DNA of 64,000 bases from Desulfurispira natronophila (GCF_014203025.1 NZ_JACHID010000004.1:1-64000), one strand, 5' to 3'; counted from the first letter of the stretch, positions 10,117 through 19,119 are shown. Translations and numbers: made by a program. The notes: a model not told the origin generated them from the letters alone.

Positions 10117-10938
10117 TTACTCCCGGCGCTGCTGATCCTGCAAACTGCTTTGTAGCTGACGAATCTGCTGCCGCAACTCATGCATTTCGCGGCTCAAGTG
10201 CTCCATATGTTCCTGGGGAGTGGGCCGTGGCTGCTTGGTACGAGGGCAAATGTCAGCCACATCCTGTACGTTACTGACAATAACCCCGATAAACAGGTTC
10301 ACCACGATAAAAGTGCCCGTGAGAATAAAGAACACAAAGTAAATCCATGAGTATGGCGACGCTTCCATCATGGGGCGCATGACTCCACTTGCCCAGGACT
10401 CCAGGGTGACAATCTGAAAGAGAGTCAGCAGGCTATGGTGCAGGGTGCCAAAGTACTCGGGGGCCACGTCGCGAAAGAGCATGGTGCCGATAACGGCAAA
10501 GATATAAAAGAGCAGGCTGAGAAGAATCATGATATTGCCAATGGCGGGAATAGTGCGCAAAAGAGCGCTGACGACCCGCTGCAGTGAGGGAATAACCGTT
10601 ACGGCGCGCAGTACCCGCAAAATACGCAGGATGCGCAAGATAGAGACAAAGTAGCCGCCTACCAGCAAGTGACCGCTGGCAACGATAATAAAATCAAAGA
10701 TATTCCAGCCACTTTTGAAAAACCGTAACGGGGAGCGGGCCGCCACCATGCGCAGCACAATTTCCACTGTAAAAGTCCACAGAAAGAAGAGCTCCAGCCA
10801 GAAAAACAGATCCTGCCGAGGAAGATAAATCGACGGATAGGTTTCAAATCCGATAACCACCGCATTGAGCAGGATAAGAGTTATAACCGTCCACTGAAAG
10901 CGGGGATCATTAACCAGTTGTTCAATTTTTCTCTGCAA
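10117..10938 (-). CDS. NaChBac-type voltage-gated sodium channel
   Basis: This is a single-domain six-TM ion channel that forms tetramers in the inner membrane. The S4 voltage sensor carries spaced arginines in RILRILRILRVLRAV. The pore loop is TLESWASGVMRPMM, the canonical bacterial sodium-selectivity signature (TLESWAS). S6 is followed by an acidic neck and a C-terminal coiled coil rich in Glu/Gln (about residues 235-273) that holds the tetramer together. I start it at the TTG at 10938 because GGAGGAG lies four to five bases upstream, giving 273 residues, almost exactly the NaChBac length. The frame stays open upstream to an ATG at 11016. It is divergent from the zinc-binding protein gene. 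In other bacteria such channels serve pH homeostasis, motility or chemotaxis under sodium motive force; here the role is unknown. Confidence 0.92.
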   Translation of the reverse strand: MQRKIEQLVNDPRFQWTVITLILLNAVVIGFETYPSIYLPRQDLFFWLELFFLWTFTVEIVLRMVAARSPLRFFKSGWNIFDFIIVASGHLLVGGYFVSILRILRILRVLRAVTVIPSLQRVVSALLRTIPAIGNIMILLSLLFYIFAVIGTMLFRDVAPEYFGTLHHSLLTLFQIVTLESWASGVMRPMMEASPYSWIYFVFFILTGTFIVVNLFIGVIVSNVQDVADICPRTKQPRPTPQEHMEHLSREMHELRQQIRQLQSSLQDQQRRE

Positions 10939-11121
10939 GGCACTCCTCCGGGGTTTACATAGTATCGCTTTGCAACATCTCACCATAACAGTCAAGACCA
11001 GGGTTGGTTCCCACATCGGCTTTCATCTCTGGCAAGTCGTCAGACCCTGTCTGCAGGATACCACCTCTGCTGAAAAATCGCCGCTTTACCGTAGATGAAA
11101 CTTGAGTAGCCGCCCCCAGCA

Positions 11122-11148
11122 AAATCGTAATCGTAACGATTTCGATTT
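11122..11148 (+). promoter_or_regulatory. 27-bp palindromic operator candidate (Zur-like position)
   Basis: AAATCGTAATCG at 11122-11133 and CGATTTCGATTT at 11137-11148 are inverted copies with one mismatch, separated by TAA. Each arm is itself a doubled ATCG-containing hexamer. The site sits about 70 bases upstream of the zinc-binding protein start, inside a divergent intergenic region. The palindrome is seen directly; assignment to Zur or another Fur-family repressor is inferred only from the gene it faces. Confidence 0.6.
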
Positions 11149-11216
11149 ACAACCTGGTGTCAATACACTATTCTCTTGCAAAGAACCTGTTCATGCAAGA
11201 AAAAGGAGAGTTCCTC

Positions 11217-12200
11217 ATGAAGAAACTGTATCTGTTACTGGGTGCCATATTGGCCATCATAGGTTTCGCAAAATGCGCGCTGGCCCAGGGTCAACTGGTG
11301 GTATATACCTCTACCTACCCCCTGTACGAGTTCAGCCAGCGCATAGGTGGCGAGCAAGTTGAGGTTCGCAACATCCTTCCACCTGGAGCTGACGCCCACG
11401 ATTACGAACCCAGTACACGCCAGATGATGGATATCGCCAGTGCCGATATCTTTGTCTATAACGGCGGGGGATTTGAGCTTTGGATCGACAAGCTCCTGCA
11501 GGCCCTTGACGGTGACCACCAGCTGGTCATAGTCAATACCACTGCGGATTTGCCACTACTGGAAGTGGATCACCACCATGATCACCATCACCACAGCAAT
11601 TTTTTCAGTCGTGGTTGGAATTGGCTGCGCCACGCCCTTGGCGGCTCCCATGACGAACACCACTGCCACCACGGCCCAGAGGATCCCCACGTCTGGCTGG
11701 ACCCAACCATGGCCGTGGAGCAGGCCCGCACTATCAAGGAGAAGTTGATAGAGGTTGACAGGGACAACAGCTCAGTCTACGAAAACAATTTTACCGCTCT
11801 GGAGCAGGATCTGCTTGATCTGGACAAACTCTACCAAAAGGAGCTCGCTGATCTTCCCCACCGACAATTTGTCGTGCCCCACAAGGCCTTCTCCTATATG
11901 GCAAAGCGCTACCACTTGGAGCAAATCGCCATAGCCGGTGTCCACCCTGGTGCCGAGCCCAGTCAGAGGGAGGTAATGGCAATTATTGATTTTCTACGGG
12001 AACAGGACATCAACCATGTATTCTTTGAAACAACGGTCAGTAACCGTACTGCAGAGACCATTGCCCACGAGGTTGGAGCCAAAACCCTGGTGCTCAACCC
12101 GGTTGAAAACCTGACCTCTGAGGAGAGAAACGCAGGAGAGACCTATTTTTCCATAATGCGCAAAAACCTGAAAAATTTGAAGATAGCGCTCGGTGGCTAA
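11217..12200 (+). CDS. znuA: ZnuA-type zinc ABC transporter substrate-binding protein
   Basis: This periplasmic metal-binding lipocalin-unrelated receptor (cluster A-I family) captures Zn2+ for an ABC importer. The signal peptide MKKLYLLLGAILAIIGFAKC ends near ALAQG. Ligand positions are visible: the first His in GADAHDYEPS, a His/Asp-rich flexible loop around residues 120-165 (DHHHDHHHH and DEHHCHH, typical of ZnuA), a His in PHKAFSYMAKRY and the acidic FFETTVSNRTAETIA segment. The start at 11217 has an AAAAGGAGAG ribosome binding site. No ATPase or permease gene follows: the next gene is convergent and their stop codons overlap, so the importer partners must lie elsewhere. Confidence 0.93.
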   Translation: MKKLYLLLGAILAIIGFAKCALAQGQLVVYTSTYPLYEFSQRIGGEQVEVRNILPPGADAHDYEPSTRQMMDIASADIFVYNGGGFELWIDKLLQALDGDHQLVIVNTTADLPLLEVDHHHDHHHHSNFFSRGWNWLRHALGGSHDEHHCHHGPEDPHVWLDPTMAVEQARTIKEKLIEVDRDNSSVYENNFTALEQDLLDLDKLYQKELADLPHRQFVVPHKAFSYMAKRYHLEQIAIAGVHPGAEPSQREVMAIIDFLREQDINHVFFETTVSNRTAETIAHEVGAKTLVLNPVENLTSEERNAGETYFSIMRKNLKNLKIALGG

Positions 12201-13210
12201 CGGGAGCGGTGGGAGCGATCACTGCCGGGAACGGCTCTCAGGATAGGCCCAGAGGCGGTGAACAGCTCCAGCTCCCCATCTCCTGTCACAAAAAAACGAT
12301 AGGCATCGATCAGCAAGGAGAGAAATAACTGTTCCTGGGCCATAGTTTCCGGGTCGCAGGCCATTTTCGTAGTGGCAAGGTCCGATATCAGCATTCTTTC
12401 ACCAGTCAGGCGAAAAGTACCCATATAGGTATTGCAGCCGGCGGTGCCCCTCACCAGGCCTTCCTCAGTAAACTGCAGTGTCATCTGGATCCCCCTGGAA
12501 AGTGGATCTCCTTTCAGGTGGGTAACCTGCCACTCAACGCCTCGCAGTAAACTTTCCGGTTCACCACCACAACCACTTAAAGTTTTTTGCGATAAGGTTT
12601 GTACATGATAGGGGTAGGGCATACCTGTCATGGTATCGATACAGATTGCCGGCGTAACCACCACCTCAAGTCTGGTGCCGTTTTCCTTGGCATAAAAATA
12701 TACCGAACCATCTGTGCCGGCTTTGGATACGGGTTCGGCAAAGCGCCGTAGCCGCTGCCCATACTCGGTTATAAGTATCATTTCGCCATGGGTTATATCC
12801 AGGCGCCACGGCGGCTCATTGCCAGTAGCACGGAAGGGAAGCTGCAGAGGCTTTGTGGGGTAACACTCTGGCAACTCTTCGCCTTCAAATACCAGTTTGC
12901 CCCCACTGGAGCCAGGGACAAAGGCAGTACCTGCCGGGAGAGATACGTAACCAGCCTGACTTTCATCCCACTCAAGAGCCAAAGTGCGCTCGTCAACGTA
13001 AAGGAAAACGGTATCAGGATTTATCTGCTCAATCACCACTAACCGGTGGCCACATACAAGAAACTCCAGGGGCGCTGTCTCTTTCTGGCACTCCCGTTGA
13101 GCAGGATCCGGAGTCGTGGAGCAACCAGCTATTGCCGCCAGCAAGAGAACCCCAGTAACCAAAGCAGAAGCAGCCGAACTCACGCTTCGCAAAGCACTCG
13201 CCATAGCCAT
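12197..13210 (-). CDS. lipoprotein with MliC-like, COG3650-like and META domains
   Basis: This predicted lipoprotein has signal LVTGVLLLAAIAGC with lipobox cysteine. Three parts follow. First is a MliC-like segment (FLVCGHRLVVIEQINPDTVF through GGKLVFEGEELPECY). Next is a middle domain starting FRATGNEPPWRLDI, as in COG3650 proteins. Last is a C-terminal META/HslJ domain (VEWQVTHLKG, GTAGCNTYMGTFRL, TTKMACDPETMAQEQLFLSLL). MliC proteins inhibit c-type lysozyme; META domains are linked to heat and novobiocin resistance without a known mechanism. I use the ATG at 13210, eight bases after the EAL gene stop. An upstream ATG at 13264 would overlap that gene and spoil the signal peptide. The inhibitory loop of MliC is not clearly conserved. 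Confidence 0.75.
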   Translation of the reverse strand: MAMASALRSVSSAASALVTGVLLLAAIAGCSTTPDPAQRECQKETAPLEFLVCGHRLVVIEQINPDTVFLYVDERTLALEWDESQAGYVSLPAGTAFVPGSSGGKLVFEGEELPECYPTKPLQLPFRATGNEPPWRLDITHGEMILITEYGQRLRRFAEPVSKAGTDGSVYFYAKENGTRLEVVVTPAICIDTMTGMPYPYHVQTLSQKTLSGCGGEPESLLRGVEWQVTHLKGDPLSRGIQMTLQFTEEGLVRGTAGCNTYMGTFRLTGERMLISDLATTKMACDPETMAQEQLFLSLLIDAYRFFVTGDGELELFTASGPILRAVPGSDRSHRSR

Positions 13211-13217
13211 CTCGATA

Positions 13218-14279
13218 TCACACGACTGCCAGCTGACGCAGAGGTTCTGGCGATGGTTTGCCAAAGTAGTAGCCTTGCAGGTAGTCTACTCCCTGGGCTC
13301 GAAACCAGTCGCTTTCTTCGCAATTTTCCACACCTTCCGCCAGCACTTTGGTGCCTATATCTTTGGCCATGCTAATAAGAGCACGGGCAACTGACTGCTT
13401 CACTTCGCTGCGGTGAATATCCCGTACCAGTTCCATGTCGATTTTCACAATATCGGGAGCAAGTGAGGCGAAGAGGCTGAGGGATGCGTACCCACTGCCA
13501 ATATCGTCGAGGGCCGTTCGAAAGCCCCGGCTTTTGTAGTGTCCCAAAATACCCTTCAGGTGCTCCAGGCTCTCTACCCTCTCTGTCTCTACTACCTCAA
13601 AAACGATCGAATAGGGGTTAAAATCCAACTGTCTGGCCCAGTGCTCCGTATCCCGCAGGCAGTACTCCGGGTTGTAAATTGAAGATGGCAAAAAATTGAT
13701 AAAGATATTTTTATGAATATTCTTTACCGCTGCGGTCTTGATAGCACTTTCCCGGCACTGGCGATCAAGGTTAAAGAGCATACCGGTTTTGCAGGCGGTA
13801 TCAAACATGGCACCGGGACTCATGAGCTGCCCACTGGAGAGCACGCCCCGAGCCAGACACTCATAGGCGTAGATCTCCATGGTGACAGCCTCTACAATAG
13901 GCTGAAAGTGCACCGTCAGTGATCCGTTATCCAGCACCCATATCAGGTCACTGGCACGCTCAAGGGTGTACCAACCCTCAAGGGTTCTGCTCTGGTGCAT
14001 GAGACCATAGCTCATGTCCGTTCCAGGTGGCAAAGGCAACATAAAGATATTCTGGCACTCCAGCTCAGTCAGCTCATGGCTGCTGCCAAGCAACCGCACA
14101 GTGCTGGAGAAGTCTTCGACCAAAACCGCCAGATGTGTCTCGTGCATATCAGGGCTGAGGCCTTCACAAACCAGCATGTTGGAAACTTTTTCAAGAATAT
14201 AGGAGTGAGCAGCACTCAGGTGGAGCACTTGGGGGCCATGCGGCATTTTCGGCGTCGTAGTACATTGCAGGCAAGACAT
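13218..14279 (-). CDS. EAL-domain c-di-GMP phosphodiesterase
   Basis: A 353-residue protein with an N-terminal region of about 120 residues of unknown function, then an EAL domain. The motifs are a near-complete set: FINFLPSSIY (Asn), VFEVVETER (Glu), TALDDIGSGYASLS (Asp-Asp), PDIVKIDMEL (Lys) and VLAEGVENCEE (Glu). The signature EAL itself reads YECLAR, keeping the metal-binding Glu but replacing Ala by Cys. Hydrolysis of c-di-GMP to pGpG is therefore likely but not certain. No membrane segment is seen, so it is cytosolic. An AAGGAA ribosome binding site precedes the ATG. The lipoprotein gene follows eight bases downstream, suggesting cotranscription. Confidence 0.85.
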   Translation of the reverse strand: MSCLQCTTTPKMPHGPQVLHLSAAHSYILEKVSNMLVCEGLSPDMHETHLAVLVEDFSSTVRLLGSSHELTELECQNIFMLPLPPGTDMSYGLMHQSRTLEGWYTLERASDLIWVLDNGSLTVHFQPIVEAVTMEIYAYECLARGVLSSGQLMSPGAMFDTACKTGMLFNLDRQCRESAIKTAAVKNIHKNIFINFLPSSIYNPEYCLRDTEHWARQLDFNPYSIVFEVVETERVESLEHLKGILGHYKSRGFRTALDDIGSGYASLSLFASLAPDIVKIDMELVRDIHRSEVKQSVARALISMAKDIGTKVLAEGVENCEESDWFRAQGVDYLQGYYFGKPSPEPLRQLAVV

Positions 14280-14351
14280 AAGGTTCCTTTTTACTGAGTT
14301 ATGGCAGTCGTATTTCAGGTTTCGCGCCCTCTCCCTTAAACACCTGGGAAT

Positions 14352-17300
14352 TTATAAGCGCTCCTGATACAGGGGGAGCCTGATGGTGAGCACGGCGCCC
14401 TCAGCACTATTAGTAGCTTCGATCGTCCCCTGCATATTGGTTTCAATAATAGTTCGCGCCAATTGCAGTCCAATACCGGTACCTTTTTTACCTTTGGTAG
14501 TGGTGTAGGACTGAAAGAGTTGGTCAGGCAACAAGTGGTCCGGAATTCCGCCTCCGTTGTCGCTAAAGCGCATAATACCCCACTGGTGATCACAGTCAAA
14601 CTCCACCGTAATGCGTCCCGGTGCGACTTGTCGCTCTTCGATAGCGTCCTTGGCATTGACCAAGAGGTTCAGGGCCACCTGCTTGAATTCGTTAGCGTAA
14701 CCCACCACATAAAAGTTGGCTTTTTCCACCACCTTCACCTCAATCCCTACTTTCTCAAAGTAAGGAGAAATGATGCGGTAGAGTTCGTAAAATGCTTTGA
14801 CATTAAAGGGCTGCTTTTTCTTAGAAGGAGTAAAAAAATGGCTGAAGTCATCCACGGTCTGCGCCATGAAATCCACCTGCTGCAGAATGCTGCCAGTGTA
14901 GTATCGCAGGTGCACCTGCACTTCCTGGGGGAGATTTTCCGTTTCCATCTCCAGGGCACTCAGGTTGAGGCTGATGATATTCAAAGGCTGCTTCCACTGG
15001 TGGGTAATGGCGCCGATCATCTCACCCATGTCAGCCATTTTGGAGCGCTGCAGCAACACGCGCTCGTGGTTTCGGTGTTCTTCTTCAGCCAGCAGACGCC
15101 GGCTGACCTCTTCTTCCACCCGCACTGCCAGCTGCCGGTTGAGAGAAGCCAACTTATAGTTCCAGGCCACTATAGCCAGTACCACCACGGAAATGGCTGC
15201 CAATACTTGTAGCAACAACCGGTAGTCCGATCCCTGCTCGTAGCGCACAGCAACCCAATGGGCAAGAATTTCCCGGCTCTCGGCTTCGCTGATGTTGTCC
15301 ACCAGTTTCTGGAATATTTCACGCAGCAATGGCTCATCGTTGCGAGTGGCCACTCCCAATTCCCAGTCCACATCAAGAGTGTGGGTAATTTTTACATCAA
15401 AAATGCCGTGCTGTTGCATCGTATAGCCGACAGAAGCCATGGAGCCGAAATAGCCGAAGACTTGTCCGCTCTGCACTTGGCGTAAACCATCCATCTCGTT
15501 GGGCACGCTCACCAGTTGCATGGTGGGATACTTTCGCCGCAGTATCTCTTCATAGGCGTAACCTTCCACAATGGCAAATGTTTCATCCAAAACATCACTT
15601 ATACTGTTAATAAAGGGGTGAGAGATGTTGGTAACCAGCACGTTGGCTGTACTGAGATAAGGTGTGGTAAAATCCATGTACTCCAAACGATCGGGAGTCT
15701 TCATGGCCAGCGAGAGAATATCACACTCCCGCTGTTTCGCCTTGACAATAGACTCCTGCCAAGTACTCGTGGGGACAATCTGCAGGTCCAACTGTCCCTT
15801 GCGGGCCATAAGCTGAAGAAAATCCGCTGCAATACCTTGGTGGTTTCCCTGATTATCCAGCTGCTCATAGGGCATCCAGTCCGGATCCACACAAACCCGA
15901 ATAGGGCCCTTGCTATCCAGGTAGTGTATTTCCTCCTGACTAAACACAGGCACAAGAGCATCGGGACTGTGTACTTTGGCTCCCAGCCAGCGGTTTTCCA
16001 TTTGTATCCACTCTTCCGGGGCAATGCTGCGCAGGCCCAGGTTGAGGATTTCCTGCAGTGGCTCAAGAGCCGGGTTGACACCAAAGCGTAAGTCCTCGGT
16101 AACTGCAGAATCAAGAGCGAACTCTTCCGCGATTTGCACATTGGTCAAGCCTAGTTTCTTCACCATATGATTACCGATAGCCAGGTTCATGACAGCGGCA
16201 TCAATAAGCCCAAAAGATAGAGCCCGCGCCAGCGCTTCGTGGTCGGCAAAGGTATCAATACGGGCCGAGCTGAACTGGCGTAGCTCTTGCTCAAAGTATA
16301 CGTCCTGGACAACCCCAATGGAGCCGGTATCCACACTGGCAAGACTGGTGTATTGCGGGAAATCGTTACGAATAAAGACCGTTACGGGAATATCGTAATA
16401 CGAGTCGGTAAAGCGGGTGAAGGGTTCACGCTCGCTGGTATGTGATATATTGGCAATCACGTCCAGACGACCCTCACGAAAGTCATTGAGAAGTTCGGAC
16501 CAGTTCCCCGTGAGAAGCTCAAACTCCATACCGCTTTTGCGGGAAAGTTTATCCAGCAAATCAACCGTAAAACCACTCAACTTATGGTTATGCCAAAAAC
16601 TGAATGGAGAAAAATCCTCCAGCACCCCCACCCGTGCCGAACGCTTCTGCTCGACAAAGGCTTGCAGGTGAGAGGGAAGATCGACCTGCCCCCCCCAGGA
16701 TTGCCACTCGCCCCGCTGCAGCCAAACCGACCGAATATGATCCAGCTCTTCTTCCGCCAAAGCATCCAGGGATTTCTGCAGTATGCGGTGCAACATGGGT
16801 CTCCCCGGGTTAACTCCCAGGCGAAAGTCTTCCGGTGCAATACCTATAGACTCCAGGGAGCCAATACTGACCAGTCCCGGCAGATTATGGCGACGAATAA
16901 TGTACTGACCAGTCAGAGGGGCCATAACTGCTCCATCAACCCAACCAAAAGCAGGTGCCTTCATGACGTCTTCCAGTCCATCGTACTCCATCAGTTGGAT
17001 ACCTGCTTCTTCAAGTTGGTGCTGGTAGTAAATATCGCGCACAATAGCAATGCGATAGTCACTCAGCCAGTCCATACCATCCTTGCTGGCAAGTGGGCTG
17101 TCTGCTCGCACAAAGAGATCAGTCTGACGAACATTATAGGGGGTGGTAAAGAGGGTGTAGGCCTCCCGTTCACGGGTGTGGGAGATACCGTCGATAACAT
17201 CCAGCTCACCCTGGCGAAATGAGTCCAACAGGTCGGTCCAGCGACCCATGCGATAACGAAACTGTAAACCAGTTTGCTGGGAAATACGCTCCAACATATC

Positions 17301-17495
17301 AATGGAAATACCTACAACTTCCCCATCGAGGTGGAAGGAGAAGGGTTCATTTCCATCAATCACCCCCACGGTCACCACAGGATGCTGGCGCACATACTCC
17401 TGCTCTTGGTTATTGAGCTCCCATGCTTGCGCCGGCAGGCCAGGGAGTACCCACAAAAAAATACAGACGAAAATCAACTTTGTGGACGCTGTCAT
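14352..17495 (-). CDS. sensor histidine kinase with three periplasmic solute-binding domains
   Basis: The 1047-residue protein starts MTASTKLIFVCIFLWVLPGL (signal peptide, AAGGAG site just upstream). Three consecutive SBP_bac_3-type domains follow at roughly 36-265, 280-510 and 525-765, each opening with a VGV/VCVD strand and each carrying an 'LDVI..ISHT.ERE' or 'CDILSLAMKTPDR' segment. A transmembrane helix near 775 (VLAAISVVVLAIVAW) leads to a kinase core. The phosphoacceptor His lies in GAITHQWKQPLNIIS near residue 830, and the ATPase boxes are VNAKDAI, DNGGGIP and GTGIGLQLARTI. It should sense amino-acid-like solutes in the periplasm. No response regulator is adjacent, so its partner is unknown. 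The kinase core resembles that of the kinase at 50957-51772. Confidence 0.9.
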   Translation of the reverse strand: MTASTKLIFVCIFLWVLPGLPAQAWELNNQEQEYVRQHPVVTVGVIDGNEPFSFHLDGEVVGISIDMLERISQQTGLQFRYRMGRWTDLLDSFRQGELDVIDGISHTREREAYTLFTTPYNVRQTDLFVRADSPLASKDGMDWLSDYRIAIVRDIYYQHQLEEAGIQLMEYDGLEDVMKAPAFGWVDGAVMAPLTGQYIIRRHNLPGLVSIGSLESIGIAPEDFRLGVNPGRPMLHRILQKSLDALAEEELDHIRSVWLQRGEWQSWGGQVDLPSHLQAFVEQKRSARVGVLEDFSPFSFWHNHKLSGFTVDLLDKLSRKSGMEFELLTGNWSELLNDFREGRLDVIANISHTSEREPFTRFTDSYYDIPVTVFIRNDFPQYTSLASVDTGSIGVVQDVYFEQELRQFSSARIDTFADHEALARALSFGLIDAAVMNLAIGNHMVKKLGLTNVQIAEEFALDSAVTEDLRFGVNPALEPLQEILNLGLRSIAPEEWIQMENRWLGAKVHSPDALVPVFSQEEIHYLDSKGPIRVCVDPDWMPYEQLDNQGNHQGIAADFLQLMARKGQLDLQIVPTSTWQESIVKAKQRECDILSLAMKTPDRLEYMDFTTPYLSTANVLVTNISHPFINSISDVLDETFAIVEGYAYEEILRRKYPTMQLVSVPNEMDGLRQVQSGQVFGYFGSMASVGYTMQQHGIFDVKITHTLDVDWELGVATRNDEPLLREIFQKLVDNISEAESREILAHWVAVRYEQGSDYRLLLQVLAAISVVVLAIVAWNYKLASLNRQLAVRVEEEVSRRLLAEEEHRNHERVLLQRSKMADMGEMIGAITHQWKQPLNIISLNLSALEMETENLPQEVQVHLRYYTGSILQQVDFMAQTVDDFSHFFTPSKKKQPFNVKAFYELYRIISPYFEKVGIEVKVVEKANFYVVGYANEFKQVALNLLVNAKDAIEERQVAPGRITVEFDCDHQWGIMRFSDNGGGIPDHLLPDQLFQSYTTTKGKKGTGIGLQLARTIIETNMQGTIEATNSAEGAVLTIRLPLYQERL

Positions 17496-17591
17496 AGGTA
17501 CTCCTTGCTCAGTTGCAGCCTCGATCCGTTCCTGGCAGCACACTTTGATAATTTTGACGAAAGGATTTATTACAGCTCTGGGCTGTTAAAC

Positions 17592-18020
17592 TCAAAACAG
17601 GTCCTCACCGCGAAAAGCATCCCGGTAGTGCTCCACCTGGGCGCCATTGATTGCAATAACATCAAAGCGGATATCGCCTTCCCAGGGGTAGCGGCGCAGA
17701 TAGTGCTGAGCGGCGCGCCAGAGTTTTCGTTGCTTGTTTTGATCCACCGTGTATTGAGCCATGGCAACATTGCCACGGCGGTAGCGTACCTCCACCAGTA
17801 CCAAGGTGTCACCATCGCGAGCGACAATGTCCAGCTCCGCTACTTTGGTGCGAAAATTACGCTGCTCAATGCGGTACCCACTCTGGCGCAAGTAACGACT
17901 GGCCAGGTCTTCCTGCTGCTGCCCCCGCTGACGGGTGGTGAGGGGATCATCACTGGATGGATGGCTGGCGTGGAAGTTTGATGGTGAAAGTCGTTCCCAC
18001 ACCCTCTTCAGACTCCACAT
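17592..18020 (-). CDS. YraN/UPF0102 family endonuclease-like protein
   Basis: A 142-residue protein with the restriction-endonuclease-like core of the family: GQQQEDLASRYLRQSGYRI, then AELDIVARDGDTLVLVEVRYR, where the spaced Asp/Glu residues and VEV form the PD-(D/E)xK-like site (the usual Lys position is Arg in EVRYR). YraN proteins have been connected to DNA maintenance, but the molecular role is not established. The only ATG (18020) lies 71 bases inside the preceding kinase gene, unusually deep. A GTG at 18002 is an alternative, still overlapping by about 50 bases. Confidence 0.85.
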   Translation of the reverse strand: MWSLKRVWERLSPSNFHASHPSSDDPLTTRQRGQQQEDLASRYLRQSGYRIEQRNFRTKVAELDIVARDGDTLVLVEVRYRRGNVAMAQYTVDQNKQRKLWRAAQHYLRRYPWEGDIRFDVIAINGAQVEHYRDAFRGEDLF

Positions 18021-19119
18021 TAAGTACCCCCCCGTGGGTTTCTACAATTCGGTTTACGATGGAAAGTCCCAGACCGGTTCCCTTGGCGCGAGTAGTGTAG
18101 AAGGGAATAAAGATTTTTTTCAGGGTATCCGGATCCATGCCGCTGCCACTGTCGCGAATCTGCAGCAAAGTGTATTCCGAATCCCCTTGGTCATCCCGCA
18201 CCACCAACTCAATCGTACCCTCTTCCGCTATAGAGTTCACCGCATTTTGCACCAGATTTAACAGCACCTGATTGAGCAGGTCGAAGTCACCGTAAAGCAG
18301 GGTTCCAGGAGCTATATCCTTGAGAGTTGTGATGCGTTTTTTGTATTTGAGGTGCTCGGTAAATGTCAGAACTTCTTCCAGAAGAAGTTCTGGATCAAAA
18401 TTTTCTTTCTGGATACTCAGGTTGCGGGTGAAGAGCAACAGGTTACTGATAACGCTATTGAGATTCCGCACACCACTGACAATATTAGCGCAGAGCTGCT
18501 GCTTGGGTGGTTCCTCAGCCAGGTCGCGATAAAGCAGTGAGGCAAAAAGCTCAATGGAGCCGAGAGGGTTACGAATTTCGTGGGCAATGTTAGCGGCCAT
18601 CTCCCCCATGGCGGCCAGTTTTTCATTGCGAGCGGCCTGCTGTTCCAGATCGATGATGCGGGTAAGGTCGCGAAAAAAAAGAATAGTTCCCGCATCTCCC
18701 TCAAGAGGAGTGAGGTTGAACTCAATTACCCGGCGCTTGTCCTGACCCAGATGGAGGGTAGCCTGGTGGGAAAAGTTGCGCAGGTGGTCACTGGTGAGAT
18801 CTTCGCAGGAAGCGAGAATCTCGCTGAATATGGACATATCACGAATGTTGTGTCCCAGAATATCCCCGTCACTTCTGATAAGAAGCATTTCCCTGGCAGC
18901 ACGGTTCACCAGTGTTATAGTGCCATTAGCGTCTATACCCACCACGCCATTGGAGATACTTTCCAGAATATTGGTAAGGTAGCGGTTCTTCTGATCCAGA
19001 GCCAGGTTGAGGTTAGCTACTTCGTCTTCCAGGTTGGCGTAGGACTGGGTGAGGCGTTGCGACTGCTCATTGAAGTATTCCATGGCTCGCATGAGTTCTT
19101 TGACATCTATCTCACTCAT
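17950..19119 (-). CDS. PAS-domain sensor histidine kinase (NtrB/FleS-like)
   Basis: This cytosolic 389-residue kinase has an N-terminal coiled coil (residues 1-45) and a PAS domain at about 45-160 (ILESISNGVVGIDANGTI). The dimerisation helix carries the phosphoacceptor His in NIAHEIRNPLGSIELFASLL, and the ATPase domain has NLVQNAVNSI, DSGSGMD and GTGLGLSIVNRIVE. The 'HEIRNPLGSIELFA' box is characteristic of kinases that pair with sigma-54-dependent regulators such as FleS/FlrB. No such regulator is in the window. Its start overlaps the TPR gene stop by four bases (ATGA), so the two are coupled. Confidence 0.88.
   Translation of the reverse strand: MSEIDVKELMRAMEYFNEQSQRLTQSYANLEDEVANLNLALDQKNRYLTNILESISNGVVGIDANGTITLVNRAAREMLLIRSDGDILGHNIRDMSIFSEILASCEDLTSDHLRNFSHQATLHLGQDKRRVIEFNLTPLEGDAGTILFFRDLTRIIDLEQQAARNEKLAAMGEMAANIAHEIRNPLGSIELFASLLYRDLAEEPPKQQLCANIVSGVRNLNSVISNLLLFTRNLSIQKENFDPELLLEEVLTFTEHLKYKKRITTLKDIAPGTLLYGDFDLLNQVLLNLVQNAVNSIAEEGTIELVVRDDQGDSEYTLLQIRDSGSGMDPDTLKKIFIPFYTTRAKGTGLGLSIVNRIVETHGGVLNVESEEGVGTTFTIKLPRQPSIQ

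Noticed and set aside
11565-11690. His-codon-rich stretch as a repeat or array
   Set aside because: It is the metal-binding His loop of the ZnuA-type protein, in frame and typical of the family.
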